This document shows, piece after piece, positions 7,026 to 15,300 of a DNA stretch of 31,869 bases. Under the pieces are notes generated by a model, which did not search any database, was not told the origin of the DNA, and saw only the letters and a list, made by a program, of their open reading frames with translations. Both the position numbers and the translations under genes were made by a program. The stretch is from an uncultured Eubacterium sp. (GTDB lineage: Bacteria; Bacillota; Clostridia; Lachnospirales; Lachnospiraceae): the NCBI GenBank assembly GCA_910579145.1, contig CAJTTQ010000020.1, positions 1 through 31,869 on the forward strand, given 5' to 3'. Within the stretch, counting starts at the first letter, position 1. Each line of letters opens with the position of its first letter.

Positions 7026-7835
7026 ATGATGCGTTCACTTTGGACGGCGGCAACTGGTATGATCGCCCAGCAGACAAATTTGGACACCGTAGCAAATAAT
7101 CTGTCAAACATTAACTCGACAGGCTATAAGACAGAAGCGGTCAATTTTAAATCATTGATCTATCAGACACTGCAGAGAAAGTCTTATGACAGTACAGGAG
7201 CGCCGAAACCGGTCGGGGCGCAGGTTGGACTCGGTGTGAGGCCGGCAGCGATCGTCACCGATTTCACGCAGGGGCCGCTGCTTGAATCATCGGGAGCATT
7301 TGATTATGCGATACAGGGAGAGGGATTTTTTATGATCCAGCTCAACGACGGGTCGACCGGATATACGAGAAATGGTAACTTTTATGTGTCTATCACCGAG
7401 AACGGACTGGCGATGACCGATTCGAATGGAAACGCGGTCCTAGACATGGCAGGAAACCCGATCACGTTTGATGCGGATCTCGATTCGGCAAAGCTTTCGG
7501 TCGATCAGTATGGAAACTTTACATATCGGAACAGGGAAGGAAATGAGCAGCCGTTGAACATCCAGATGGGACTCGCGTTTTTCCCGAATCCCTCGGGATT
7601 GGAGCGGGTATCGGATACGATGATGAAAGAGTCACCGGCGTCAGGGGCTGTGACAGTCTACGCGGCGAACCAGCTCAATTCGAAAATCGTATCTGGCCGC
7701 CTGGAAGGTTCCAACGTACAGGCAGCGGACGAAATGGTGAATATGATCGTGGCGCAGCGCGCATACGAGATGAATTCAAAGGCGATCACCGCATCGGACG
7801 AGATGCTGCAGCAGGCAAATAACCTGAGATCCTAA
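7026..7835 (+). CDS. flhP: Flagellar rod/hook-basal body protein, FlgG type
   Basis: A 269-residue paralog of the gene before it. It opens MMRSLWTAATGM, continues with the rod signature TVANNLSNINSTGYK, has IQGEGFFMIQ and YTRNGNFYVS in the centre, and ends with GSNVQAADEMVNMIVAQRAYEMNSKA, the FlgG-type C-terminal helix. It should form part of the distal rod in the periplasm-like space outside the membrane. GGAGG (7013-7017) lies eight bases before the ATG at 7026; ATG 7029 is the next codon and an alternative. It follows flhO by 47 bases. Confidence 0.86.
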   Translation: MMRSLWTAATGMIAQQTNLDTVANNLSNINSTGYKTEAVNFKSLIYQTLQRKSYDSTGAPKPVGAQVGLGVRPAAIVTDFTQGPLLESSGAFDYAIQGEGFFMIQLNDGSTGYTRNGNFYVSITENGLAMTDSNGNAVLDMAGNPITFDADLDSAKLSVDQYGNFTYRNREGNEQPLNIQMGLAFFPNPSGLERVSDTMMKESPASGAVTVYAANQLNSKIVSGRLEGSNVQAADEMVNMIVAQRAYEMNSKAITASDEMLQQANNLRS

Positions 7836-7881
7836 GCGGAAACCGGGCAGGGATCTTATTGAGTGAGAGGAAGGTGGCGTG

Positions 7882-8271
7882 ATGTCAATCGCAGTAAATA
7901 ATCCATATGGCAGCCTGGCAGCTTCGTCGATGGGCGCCGATACGATCACGGGGATGGCTTCTTCCGGAAAACTGACAAGTTCGATCGAGGGCGCGCAGTC
8001 CGAAGACGAAATGATGGCGGCATGTGAGGAGTTTGAAGTCTATCTCATACAGAAGATGTTTGAAACGATGGAACAGACAGCGAAAGTATTCAGTGATGAA
8101 GAGGACGAGGACGGCAATGAATACACAAATATGTTCAGTGACCAGATGTATCAGGCGGTGGCACAGAACATGGTAAATTCCGGGCAGGGACTCGGTATCG
8201 CACAGACGTTGTACGAATCGATGGCGAGAAATGCGGGGATCACCGCACAGGCTTTGGAAGGATCAGAATGA
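7882..8271 (+). CDS. Rod-binding protein, FlgJ N-terminal domain only
   Basis: A 129-residue protein. From about residue 35 it has the rod-binding domain: EMMAACEEFEVYLIQKMFETM, an acidic stretch DEEDEDGNEY, then FSDQMYQAVAQNM and GQGLGIAQTLYESM. This is the N-terminal half of FlgJ, the rod cap/scaffold. The muramidase half that cuts peptidoglycan in many Proteobacteria is absent, as is normal in Firmicutes. Residues 1-30 are low complexity. ATG 7882 is preferred over GTG 7879 because GAGGAAGG lies seven bases away. A strong hairpin follows at 8311-8338, so it probably ends the operon. Confidence 0.82.
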   Translation: MSIAVNNPYGSLAASSMGADTITGMASSGKLTSSIEGAQSEDEMMAACEEFEVYLIQKMFETMEQTAKVFSDEEDEDGNEYTNMFSDQMYQAVAQNMVNSGQGLGIAQTLYESMARNAGITAQALEGSE

Positions 8272-8310
8272 TGTGGAGATTGGAATGTGATACGTTTCGA
8301 TCCGGTGAAA

Positions 8311-8338
8311 GAGACAGCGTCCCGCCGGGGCGCTGTCT
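8311..8338 (+). terminator. Hairpin after the flagellar rod genes
   Basis: GACAGCGTCCC (8313-8323) pairs with GGGGCGCTGTC (8327-8337), 11 bp with one wobble around a GCC loop, extended by another pair or two at the base. The stem is very stable, but only TTAA follows in place of a U-run, so termination could be partial and recD2 might still be read through. Confidence 0.6.
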
Positions 8339-8384
8339 TAACGTTATCTAATGGGAACGGATAGTTGGGGACTAGGATATCATC

Positions 8385-10634
8385 ATGGAAGAACGAAATG
8401 GTTATGTAGAACATATTATATACCGAAACGTGGAAAATGGGTACACGGTATTTGAATTTGCCTGTGAGGACGCGGACGGAGAGGTTTTGGAAACCTGTGT
8501 CGGGACATTTCCCTTTATCAACGAAGGGGAGTACATGGTGCTTTATGGAACGATGGTGACACATCCGACGTACCATGAGCAGTTTAAAGTGGAAAAGAGC
8601 GAGAGCCGGGCGCCGGACGATGTGCTGTCGATGCAGCGGTATTTAGGGTCGGGGGCCATCAAAGGCATCGGCGGCGGCCTGGCAAAACGCATTACGGACA
8701 AGTTCGGGGAAAAGACATTTGAAATCATCGAGAACGAACCGGAACGTCTGAGCGAAGTAAAAGGGATCAGTGAAAAGAAGGCGGCAGATATTGCGTCCCA
8801 GTTTGAGGAAAAACGGGAGATGAGGGATGCGTTGATCTTTTTGCAGCAGTACGGGATCAGCAACCAATTGGCTGTGAAAATCTATAAGACGTACCGCACG
8901 GATCTGTACGGGATCGTGAAGAACAATCCTTATAAACTGGCGGAAGATATCCGCGGCGTGGGATTTAAGATTGCCGACGGCATTGCGCGCAAGACCGGCC
9001 TTGATATGGATTCGGACTTTCGTGTCCGGGCGGGTATTTTATATGTGCTCGGACTTGGCAGCGGCTCCGGACACATTTATATGCCGGCCGAACTGCTTTA
9101 CCGGAACTGTGTGGAGTTTCTCGGTGTGGGAGTCGACCGCCTGATGGCGATGACCGATGAAATGGAGCTGGATAAGAGCATCGTGCGCGACGGGGAGCGG
9201 ATCTATCTGCCGATCCTGTACCACAGTGAATTAAGCGGTGCCCGTATGCTTTTGGATCTGGACAATATAAAAAGAACAGATGACGCGTCGCTCGATGCCG
9301 CAATCCGAAATCTGCAGCGCGAACTGGGTCTTGAATTAGACGGACAGCAGATCACAGCTGTCAGGGAATCTATGAACCATGGACTGCTCGTTATCACAGG
9401 CGGGCCGGGTACGGGAAAAACGACGACGGTAAATATGATCATTAAACTGCTGGAATCGGAAGGGCAGACAATCCTTCTCGCCGCGCCGACCGGACGGGCC
9501 GCCAAAAGGCTCGGGGAGACGACTGGGCGGGAAGCGCAGACGATACACCGTATGTTACAGTACAATGGCGCTGCCGAGGGAGGAAACGCGGTGTCCGGCG
9601 ATGTAAAGCCGGGCATGGAGCAGGGACGGTTTGAGCGCAACGAGTGGAATCCGCTCGAGGCGGATGTCATCATCATCGATGAGATGTCGATGGTGGATAT
9701 CTACCTGTTTACGAGTCTGCTAAAAGCCATATCGGTCGGAACGCGCCTCATCCTCGTGGGGGATGTAAACCAGCTCCCGAGCGTGGGGCCTGGGAATGTG
9801 CTGCGTGATATCATCGGATCGGGGTGCTTTAGCGTCGTAAAACTCGAGCGGATCTTCCGGCAGGCGGCAGAGAGCGATATCGTCGTAAATGCCCATAAGA
9901 TCAATCACGGCGAGGCGGTGGCGCTCGACAATAAGAGCAGGGATTTTTTTTGTCTGGAAAAGGAAGACAGCCACGGCGTGCTCGAGGTCATGCTGTGGCT
10001 TGTGCGGGATAAGATGCCCAAATATACCGACTGTACGGCATTTGACGTGCAGGTACTAACGCCGATGAAAAAAGGGGAACTGGGTGTCATCCGCTGCAAT
10101 CAGATCCTGCAGAAATATCTGAACCCGGAGAGCGGGAAAAAGGCGCAGTTAGAAGTGCACGGCACGGTTTTCCGCGAGGGGGATAAGGTCATGCAGATCA
10201 AAAATAATTATCAGATGGCATGGCGGACAGAAGGGTTCCACGGCGTTGTCACAGAGGAGGGAACCGGGGTATTTAACGGGGATTGCGGGATCATCCGCGA
10301 TATCGACCTCTTTCAGAAAGAGATGACGGTCGTATTTGATGAAGATAAGCTCGTGACGTATGGTTTCGGTGATATGGATGAGCTGGAGCTCGCTTACGCC
10401 ATCACGATCCATAAATCGCAGGGGAGTGAATATCCGGCAGTCGTCATTCCCCTCCTTGGCGGGCCGAAGGTACTGATGAACCGGAATCTGTTGTACACGG
10501 CTGTCACGAGGGCGAAAAAGTGTGTGACACTCGTCGGCAGTAAAAAGGCGGTTTATGATATGATCGGCAACCAGTCGGAGCAGAAACGATATTCAACGTT
10601 GGAAATTCGACTAAAAGAATTGCAAAACAACTAG
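8385..10634 (+). CDS. recD2: RecD2-type ATP-dependent 5'-3' DNA helicase
   Basis: A 749-residue superfamily 1B helicase. The N-terminal part holds an OB-like region and helix-hairpin-helix repeats (GSGAIKGIGGGLAKRI, LSEVKGISEKKA, LAEDIRGVGFKIAD), the long extension that sets RecD2 apart from RecD of RecBCD. The motor follows: Walker A GGPGTGKTT at 339-347, Walker B with Asp432-Glu433, GDVNQLPSVGPG, and the late motif AITIHKSQGSEYP plus LLYTAVTRAKK. It works alone in replication-fork and damage repair, unwinding 5' to 3'. Length is normal (720-800). It lies between flagellar rod genes and comFC, an order I associate with clostridial genomes. The start at 8385 has only a weak AGGA site. Confidence 0.92.
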   Translation: MEERNGYVEHIIYRNVENGYTVFEFACEDADGEVLETCVGTFPFINEGEYMVLYGTMVTHPTYHEQFKVEKSESRAPDDVLSMQRYLGSGAIKGIGGGLAKRITDKFGEKTFEIIENEPERLSEVKGISEKKAADIASQFEEKREMRDALIFLQQYGISNQLAVKIYKTYRTDLYGIVKNNPYKLAEDIRGVGFKIADGIARKTGLDMDSDFRVRAGILYVLGLGSGSGHIYMPAELLYRNCVEFLGVGVDRLMAMTDEMELDKSIVRDGERIYLPILYHSELSGARMLLDLDNIKRTDDASLDAAIRNLQRELGLELDGQQITAVRESMNHGLLVITGGPGTGKTTTVNMIIKLLESEGQTILLAAPTGRAAKRLGETTGREAQTIHRMLQYNGAAEGGNAVSGDVKPGMEQGRFERNEWNPLEADVIIIDEMSMVDIYLFTSLLKAISVGTRLILVGDVNQLPSVGPGNVLRDIIGSGCFSVVKLERIFRQAAESDIVVNAHKINHGEAVALDNKSRDFFCLEKEDSHGVLEVMLWLVRDKMPKYTDCTAFDVQVLTPMKKGELGVIRCNQILQKYLNPESGKKAQLEVHGTVFREGDKVMQIKNNYQMAWRTEGFHGVVTEEGTGVFNGDCGIIRDIDLFQKEMTVVFDEDKLVTYGFGDMDELELAYAITIHKSQGSEYPAVVIPLLGGPKVLMNRNLLYTAVTRAKKCVTLVGSKKAVYDMIGNQSEQKRYSTLEIRLKELQNN

Positions 10635-10648
10635 TTTTTTGTTAGAAT
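10620..10648 (+). promoter_or_regulatory. Promoter for comFC-yvyF
   Basis: TTGCAA (10620-10625), a 17-bp spacer and TAGAAT (10643-10648). The -35 box overlaps the last codons of recD2; the comFC start is 46 bp further on. Confidence 0.42.
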
Positions 10649-10694
10649 AGAAGAGAGTGGCGTAGGAGAGCTTTCCTGTATCGGAAGGCAGAGT

Positions 10695-11426
10695 TTGTTT
10701 GATCAGGGGTTGGGGATTTTGCGTAATAAGATTTTGGATGTTCTGTATCCTGAAAAATGTGTTGTGTGCCACCGGATCCTGCGGGAGACGGAGGGGGAAA
10801 GTATGTGTGGTGAGTGCCGCAGGAATGTGCGGCCGGTGACCGAACCCAGGTGCCGGAGATGTTCGAAGCCGGTGTCAGATATGGAAGAGGAACTGTGTGT
10901 GGACTGTCGTGACCGCACCTTTTATGTAGAAGCCGGTTTCGCGTTATACCCGTATGACCGGCCGATGCAGAGGGCGATCCGCTATTTTAAGTATGATGGA
11001 GAGACAGCAGGCGGATCGTATTTCGGAAGCCAGATGGCAGAACAGTACGGCGCGTGGGTGCGAAAGATCTCACCGGATGCCATACTTCCGGTTCCGATCC
11101 ACAAAAAGAAGATGAGGTTCCGCGGGTTTAACCAGGCGGCATGCCTGGCGGAAGAAGTCGGAACGCGGCTGGGGATCCCAGTCGATCCAGATTATCTCAT
11201 CCGTACGCACAATACGAAGCCCCAAAAGGGACTTGACAGCAAAGCTAGATTTTGCAACCTCCAAAAGGGATTTGCCGTTCGTGAGGGAAAGAAACCGTAT
11301 CGAACGATCTTACTCGTGGATGACATTTATACGACGGGCGCGACCCTTGAGGCATGTGGTAAGGTGTTGAAGGAGGAGGGGGCAAAAAGAATATATTTTC
11401 TCTGCCTTTGTATCGGCGGTGGATAG
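10695..11426 (+). CDS. comFC: ComF-family phosphoribosyltransferase-like protein
   Basis: A 243-residue ComFC/GntX-type protein. The N-terminal zinc module has paired cysteines at 22/25, 38/41, 53/56 and 68/71. The C-terminal half is a phosphoribosyltransferase fold: LPVPIHKKKMRFRGFNQ near 131-147 and the PRPP loop ILLVDDIYTTGATL at 205-218. ComFC is needed for DNA uptake during competence in Bacillus; in non-competent clostridia its role is not clear. No comFA helicase is next to it. It begins with TTG at 10695, supported by GGAAGG six bases upstream and by the lack of any in-frame ATG nearby that keeps the cysteines. yvyF follows after 14 bases. Confidence 0.85.
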   Translation: MFDQGLGILRNKILDVLYPEKCVVCHRILRETEGESMCGECRRNVRPVTEPRCRRCSKPVSDMEEELCVDCRDRTFYVEAGFALYPYDRPMQRAIRYFKYDGETAGGSYFGSQMAEQYGAWVRKISPDAILPVPIHKKKMRFRGFNQAACLAEEVGTRLGIPVDPDYLIRTHNTKPQKGLDSKARFCNLQKGFAVREGKKPYRTILLVDDIYTTGATLEACGKVLKEEGAKRIYFLCLCIGGG

Positions 11427-11440
11427 AATGGAGGTAACAT

Positions 11441-11842
11441 ATGGAAATCATATCATGTAAAAGTTGTGGAAGACTTTTTAATTATGTGCAGGGTGACAGG
11501 GTTTGTCCGGCGTGCATAAAAAAGATGGATGAGAAGTTCGCGGAAGTGAAAAAATATGTCCGTGACAATCCGAAAGTAGATATCAATGTGCTATCCTCGG
11601 AGATGGATGTATCCATCCGGCAGATCAAGCGCTGGATCCGGGAAGAACGCCTGTGTTTTACGGATGAGTCGCCGATCGGCCTCAACTGTGAAAATTGCGG
11701 CACCATTATAAAAACCGGGCGTTTTTGCCGGGCGTGCAAAGATCAGATGACAACCAGGCTTCAGGGGGCAGCTGGCGTAAAACAACCGGCGGCGCAGCCG
11801 AAAAAATCAGCGTCAGAAAATAAGATGCGCTTTTTGACCTGA
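11441..11842 (+). CDS. yvyF: YvyF-type flagellar operon protein (TIGR03826-like)
   Basis: A 133-residue zinc-ribbon/helix-turn-helix protein. Cys6/Cys9 and Cys22/Cys25 form the first ribbon, residues 43-75 form an HTH (VDINVLSSEMDVSIRQIKRWI), and a second set of cysteines (LNCENC, FCRAC) follows. This matches the flagellar operon protein found between comFC and flgM in Bacillus; it is thought to regulate flagellar gene expression. GGAGG precedes the ATG. In this genome flgM, flgN and flgK are not downstream; glf is. The tail (residues 112-133) is Lys/Ala-rich. Confidence 0.78.
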   Translation: MEIISCKSCGRLFNYVQGDRVCPACIKKMDEKFAEVKKYVRDNPKVDINVLSSEMDVSIRQIKRWIREERLCFTDESPIGLNCENCGTIIKTGRFCRACKDQMTTRLQGAAGVKQPAAQPKKSASENKMRFLT

Positions 11843-11889
11843 TGGCAGCTGTCTGTTTGATTTTTTTAGGAATGTGAATGGAGATTTAT

Positions 11890-13041
11890 ATGTACGATAG
11901 TATTATAATCGGCTGTGGTTTTGCCGGGGCGGTCATGGCGAGGGAGTTGGCGGAGAAAAAGGGAAAGAAGGTACTCGTCATTGATTCCAGGGATCACATC
12001 GGAGGAAACTGTTATGACCGGTATGACGAATATGGTATATTGATCCATCAGTATGGGCCGCATATCTTTCACACAAACAGTAAGAGGGTGTATGATTATC
12101 TCTCTCGTTTTACGAAATGGTACGACTATTCGCATGAGGTCGTCGGGAAGATCCATGACAGTGAAATACCGATTCCGTTTAATCTAAATAGTTTGGAAAT
12201 GGTCTATGGGAACTGGGCTCCCGCCTTAGAGAAAAAACTCATTGACAGCTTTGGAGAGGGAGCAAAAGTTCCTATTTTGGAGCTGATGAACCACGAAGAC
12301 GACGACTTGAAGGAAATAGCTGCCTATGTGTATGAAAATGTGTTTTTAAAATATACTATGAAACAGTGGGGGAAATCTCCCAAGGAGATCGACCCGGCCG
12401 TATCCGGCAGGGTGCCGGTGCTGTTATCGAGGGATAACCGTTATTTTCAGGACACGTATCAGGGGATCCCGCTCCGGGGGTACACGGCTGTCTTTGAAAA
12501 AATGCTCGCGTTTGAGGGGATTGATGTGCGGCTGGGCTGTCAGGGGAAAGACGTGCTGCGTCTAGAACCGGAGACGGATGTGAAAGTCTATTTCGAGGGA
12601 AAACCGTTTGATGGACAGGTCATCTTTACCGGCGCGCTCGACGAGTTTTTTGACTGCCGGTATGGAAGGCTGCCGTACCGTTCTCTCGATTTTCAGTTTG
12701 AGCATTATGACAAACCGCTTTATCAGAGCCACGGTGTCGTTAATTACACGGTGAGCGAAGAATTTACGAGGATTACGGAGTTTAAGTATCTTTCCGGCCA
12801 GATGGATACGAGGGATACTACGATCGTCAAGGAATATCCGATGCCGTATTCCGGTAAACCGGGGGAGATTCCATATTACGCGATCAATAATCCGGAAAAT
12901 GATGCGCTTTTCGGGAAATATAAGGCGTTAGTCGATCGTATCCCTGGTTTTTACCTGTTAGGAAGGCTGGCTGAGTATAAGTACTATAATATTGACGCGA
13001 TTGTGGAGCGGGCCATTAATATGGCGGAGAGAATGGAGTAA
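11890..13041 (+). CDS. glf: UDP-galactopyranose mutase
   Basis: About 383 residues. A Rossmann FAD motif starts at once, SIIIGCGFAGAVMARELAE, followed by the UGM hallmark HIGGNCYD and the substrate-site stretch YGPHIFHTNSKRVYDYL. The C-terminal part has ITEFKYLSGQ and the final NIDAIVERAINMAE, which is the usual end of the family. The enzyme converts UDP-galactopyranose to UDP-galactofuranose in the cytoplasm, for surface polysaccharides. ATG 11890 is preferred because GGAG (11880-11883) sits six bases before it; ATG 11878 would add four residues. The next gene, a glycosyltransferase, starts 7 bases after the stop and is a likely user of the product. Confidence 0.94.
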   Translation: MYDSIIIGCGFAGAVMARELAEKKGKKVLVIDSRDHIGGNCYDRYDEYGILIHQYGPHIFHTNSKRVYDYLSRFTKWYDYSHEVVGKIHDSEIPIPFNLNSLEMVYGNWAPALEKKLIDSFGEGAKVPILELMNHEDDDLKEIAAYVYENVFLKYTMKQWGKSPKEIDPAVSGRVPVLLSRDNRYFQDTYQGIPLRGYTAVFEKMLAFEGIDVRLGCQGKDVLRLEPETDVKVYFEGKPFDGQVIFTGALDEFFDCRYGRLPYRSLDFQFEHYDKPLYQSHGVVNYTVSEEFTRITEFKYLSGQMDTRDTTIVKEYPMPYSGKPGEIPYYAINNPENDALFGKYKALVDRIPGFYLLGRLAEYKYYNIDAIVERAINMAERME

Positions 13042-13048
13042 AGTTGGA

Positions 13049-14065
13049 ATGAAGATTTTGAGTATAGCAATTCCGTGTTATAATTCACAGGAATATATGG
13101 AGCATGCGGTAGAAAGCGCGCTAGCCGGCGGCGAAGATGTGGAGGTCCTGATCGTGGATGACGGATCTTCGGACGATACGGCAAAGATTGCGGACCGGCT
13201 GGAGCAGGAACACCCGGGCATTATCCGGGCGCTGCATCAGGAAAATGGTGGGCACGGGGAAGCCGTGAACACCGGACTTCGCAACGCGGAGGGAATTTAT
13301 TTTAAAGTGCTGGACAGCGATGACTGGCTGGACCGGGATTCTCTGATCAAAGTGCTGGAGCAGCTCCGGCGGTTTGTGCGGGAAGGTAAACTGGTCGATA
13401 TGTTTTTGGCAAATTATGTGTATGAGAAACCGAGCGTCCACAAGCACAAGGCGATCCGGTACGAAGGCGTTTTTCCGCACGATACGGTGTTTGGCTGGAA
13501 TGATATGAAGAAGTTTAAGATCAGCCAGAACATCCTGATGCACTCGGTCATTTACCGCACGCAGATGTTACATGACTGTGGGCTGGAGCTTCCGAAGCAT
13601 ACGTTCTATGTTGACAATATATTTGTATATAAACCGCTTCCGTCCGTCAAAACGATGTATTATATGAATGTTGATCTGTACCGGTATTTTATCGGCCGGG
13701 ATGACCAGTCGGTCAATGAAAAGGTCATGACGAGCCGGATCGACCAGCAGATCAAAGTAAATAAGATCATGATCGATGCGTTTGACCTGACAAAGATACG
13801 CAATAAAAAGCTGCGTGATTACATGGTGAAGTACCTGGCGATGATGATGACGGTGAGTTCGGTCTTTCTGATCAAGGAGGGTTCCGAAGAGAGTCTGGGA
13901 AAGAGGTCGGAGCTTTGGAGATATTTGAAAACTTCCAGTAAGGGGATGTACCGCCTTGTCAACAAACATGTTTTAAGTAAGCCCATGCAGATCCGCGGAA
14001 AAGCCGGCAGAAAAATGGTCGTTTGGGGTTACAGCATATCGAGGAAGCTGTATGGATTTAATTAG
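13049..14065 (+). CDS. Family 2 glycosyltransferase, possibly galactofuranosyl
   Basis: A 338-residue GT-A fold transferase. It opens MKILSIAIPCYNSQEYM, has the donor-site motif IVDDGSSDDT at 35-44, a LHQENGGHGEAVNTGL stretch and the metal-binding VLDSDDWLD at 87-95. No transmembrane helix is evident, so it should act on the inner face of the membrane. The start at 13049 is chosen because the GT2 motif begins right there; upstream in-frame sequence is the antisense-like shadow of glf's end. Being directly after glf with only 7 bases between, it may transfer galactofuranose to a cell-surface glycan. Acceptor is unknown. It ends four bases from the convergent gene at 14070. Confidence 0.8.
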   Translation: MKILSIAIPCYNSQEYMEHAVESALAGGEDVEVLIVDDGSSDDTAKIADRLEQEHPGIIRALHQENGGHGEAVNTGLRNAEGIYFKVLDSDDWLDRDSLIKVLEQLRRFVREGKLVDMFLANYVYEKPSVHKHKAIRYEGVFPHDTVFGWNDMKKFKISQNILMHSVIYRTQMLHDCGLELPKHTFYVDNIFVYKPLPSVKTMYYMNVDLYRYFIGRDDQSVNEKVMTSRIDQQIKVNKIMIDAFDLTKIRNKKLRDYMVKYLAMMMTVSSVFLIKEGSEESLGKRSELWRYLKTSSKGMYRLVNKHVLSKPMQIRGKAGRKMVVWGYSISRKLYGFN

Positions 14066-14069
14066 AGCG

Positions 14070-14393
14070 TTACGGTAATATATAAGAAGGAGGCTCCCAT
14101 GTGCCCGCTACTGCGACGGATACAAAGCAGACGAGCAGCACAAGGAACAGGCCAACGAGTACCGTTCTGGTATTGGCGAGCGTGTTTTCCGTATGCTGCT
14201 CGGGATCGAGACAGTCGCTGTCTTCACAAAAAACGCGCTGAATGTCGTTGATCGTACTTTCCGGGTGCTTTTCCTGATAAAAAAGCATATCCTGATACAG
14301 GCTGGTCCGGTGGATCCTTCTTTCTTTCCGACTATACAGGGAAGAAGGAAAGGATCGGCGGGCCAGCTGTTTTAATCTCATGTTTTTCAACAT
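14070..14393 (-). CDS. Small single-pass membrane protein, second of a PadR-linked pair
   Basis: A 107-residue protein: a basic N-terminus, a helical segment at about 31-60 (SLYQDMLFYQEKHPESTINDI), and one transmembrane helix at about 77-97 near the C-terminus. The helical segment resembles residues 36-62 of the preceding gene (DLSDALTCYSETHPDCSYEDL), so they look like diverged duplicates of an HAAS-like domain (small helical domain found next to PadR regulators, cf. DUF1700/DUF6120). ATG 14393 is chosen because GAGGGGG lies just before it; the in-frame TTG at 14417 would overlap the previous stop codon and that site. Function unknown; a signal or anti-regulator role with PadR is inference. 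Confidence 0.6.
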   Translation of the reverse strand: MLKNMRLKQLARRSFPSSLYSRKERRIHRTSLYQDMLFYQEKHPESTINDIQRVFCEDSDCLDPEQHTENTLANTRTVLVGLFLVLLVCFVSVAVAGTWEPPSYILP

Positions 14394-14409
14394 ACCAATC
14401 CCCCTCTTT

Positions 14410-14844
14410 TTAATCAAATGTGTACTGTTGTACCGGAGCCGGTTCGTCAGACGCGGGCGTAAACGGTTCGTCGTCTTCGATGTATTCTATGTAATAGCCT
14501 TTTGAGTGTTGATAGGAATTGATTACATAGCTGACTGTGAATGCCAGCGCAAGGAGCGCGGCAATCAGGCAGCAGATAAAGAAGATCCGGTATAAGCGGA
14601 TATTCCGTTTTTTCAGATCGCTGGAATACAGTGATAAAAAAGAGGCGCGGATTTCATCCGGTGAGCCGAATTCCTCCACGAGATCTTCGTAAGAGCAGTC
14701 GGGATGCGTTTCACTATAACACGTAAGCGCGTCTGAAAGATCGCTGATGAACTGTTTTCGGACCGGACCTTTTCCATGATATACCTGTTTTGCCTTACGG
14801 ATGTATTTATATATGGCTTTCTGTCTCAAAGTGCTCTCCCCCAT
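14410..14844 (-). CDS. HAAS-like single-pass membrane protein next to PadR
   Basis: A 144-residue protein. Residues 1-75 are a soluble helical domain (DLSDALTCYSETHP, YEDLVEEFGSPDEI) of the HAAS/DUF1700 or DUF6120 type, which is commonly encoded with PadR regulators. Residues 85-108 are a transmembrane helix, and the tail is short, acidic and Pro-rich (EYIEDDEPFTPASDEP). The reading frame overlaps the end of padR by about 38 bases. The start is uncertain: ATG 14844 has a weak site, while GGGGGAG within the next codons points to a TTG at 14829. It could sense a membrane state and influence PadR, which is inference. Confidence 0.65.
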   Translation of the reverse strand: MGESTLRQKAIYKYIRKAKQVYHGKGPVRKQFISDLSDALTCYSETHPDCSYEDLVEEFGSPDEIRASFLSLYSSDLKKRNIRLYRIFFICCLIAALLALAFTVSYVINSYQHSKGYYIEYIEDDEPFTPASDEPAPVQQYTFD

Positions 14845-15196
14845 CCTGTTTTTTCTCTGTATGTTCCATGATCTTGTCAATGGCACCTGTGATCAAGGTG
14901 TATTCCTGTTTTAAATGAGCAAGGTATTTGTAACCCTCGCTGGTTATCTCATAGTAAACGCGTGTGCGCCGGACGCCTACTTTGCGCTGTTCGCTGTCTA
15001 AATAACCGTTTTGTGTCATCCGGTACAGGGTCGGATACATGGTGGCTTCTTTTAGTTCATATTCGCCGTCGCTGATCTCTTCTAGTTCCTGTGACAGCTG
15101 ATACCCGTATTTTTGTCCGTTCTGCAGCAGCAGGAGAAGGACAAGTTCAATGGTACCATGTTTTATATTATTTTGTTTTCGTATCTGTTTTGCCAT
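14807..15196 (-). CDS. PadR-family transcriptional regulator
   Basis: A 129-residue winged-helix protein. It has the PadR core: GTIELVLLLLLQNGQKYGYQLSQEL, then EATMYPTLYRMTQNGYLDSEQ and RTRVYYEITSEGYKYL (the wing), followed by a dimerising C-terminal helix of about 30 residues. PadR proteins bind palindromic operators and often repress their own gene and a linked transporter. ATG 15196 is preferred to a TTG at 15205. The gene overlaps the HAAS-like membrane gene, faces an ABC transporter across a 322-bp gap, and its own promoter -35 box lies inside a palindrome at 15273-15287, which fits self-repression. Confidence 0.88.
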   Translation of the reverse strand: MAKQIRKQNNIKHGTIELVLLLLLQNGQKYGYQLSQELEEISDGEYELKEATMYPTLYRMTQNGYLDSEQRKVGVRRTRVYYEITSEGYKYLAHLKQEYTLITGAIDKIMEHTEKKQDGGEHFETESHI

Positions 15197-15254
15197 ATTT
15201 ACCAACCCTTTGGCTACTTTACTTTTGCTATGTGTTTTGTTTCTCTATTATCTT

Positions 15255-15283
15255 ATATTATATGAAAACAAGTCAGTTGTCAA
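15255..15283 (-). promoter_or_regulatory. padR promoter
   Basis: On the minus strand a perfect TTGACA (15283-15278) is followed after 17 bp by TAATAT (15260-15255), or after 15 bp by TATAAT (15262-15257). Transcription would start near 15247, about 50 bases before the padR ATG. Confidence 0.55.
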
Positions 15284-15287
15284 CTGA
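15273..15287. promoter_or_regulatory. Perfect palindrome over the padR -35 box, candidate PadR operator
   Basis: TCAGTTG-T-CAACTGA, a perfect 7+1+7 inverted repeat. It contains the padR -35 box (TTGACA on the minus strand). A dimeric PadR bound here would block its own promoter; effect on the transporter promoter 115 bp away is less clear. Confidence 0.5.
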
Positions 15288-15300
15288 AAGTCGGGTAAGT

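Noticed and set aside
9203..9676. 157-residue leftward frame opposite recD2
   Set aside because: Ser/Pro/Arg-rich shadow of the helicase motor; no ribosome site.
14066..14100. Terminator between the converging glycosyltransferase and small membrane protein genes
   Set aside because: Only four bases separate the genes and I found no convincing stem with a U-run here.
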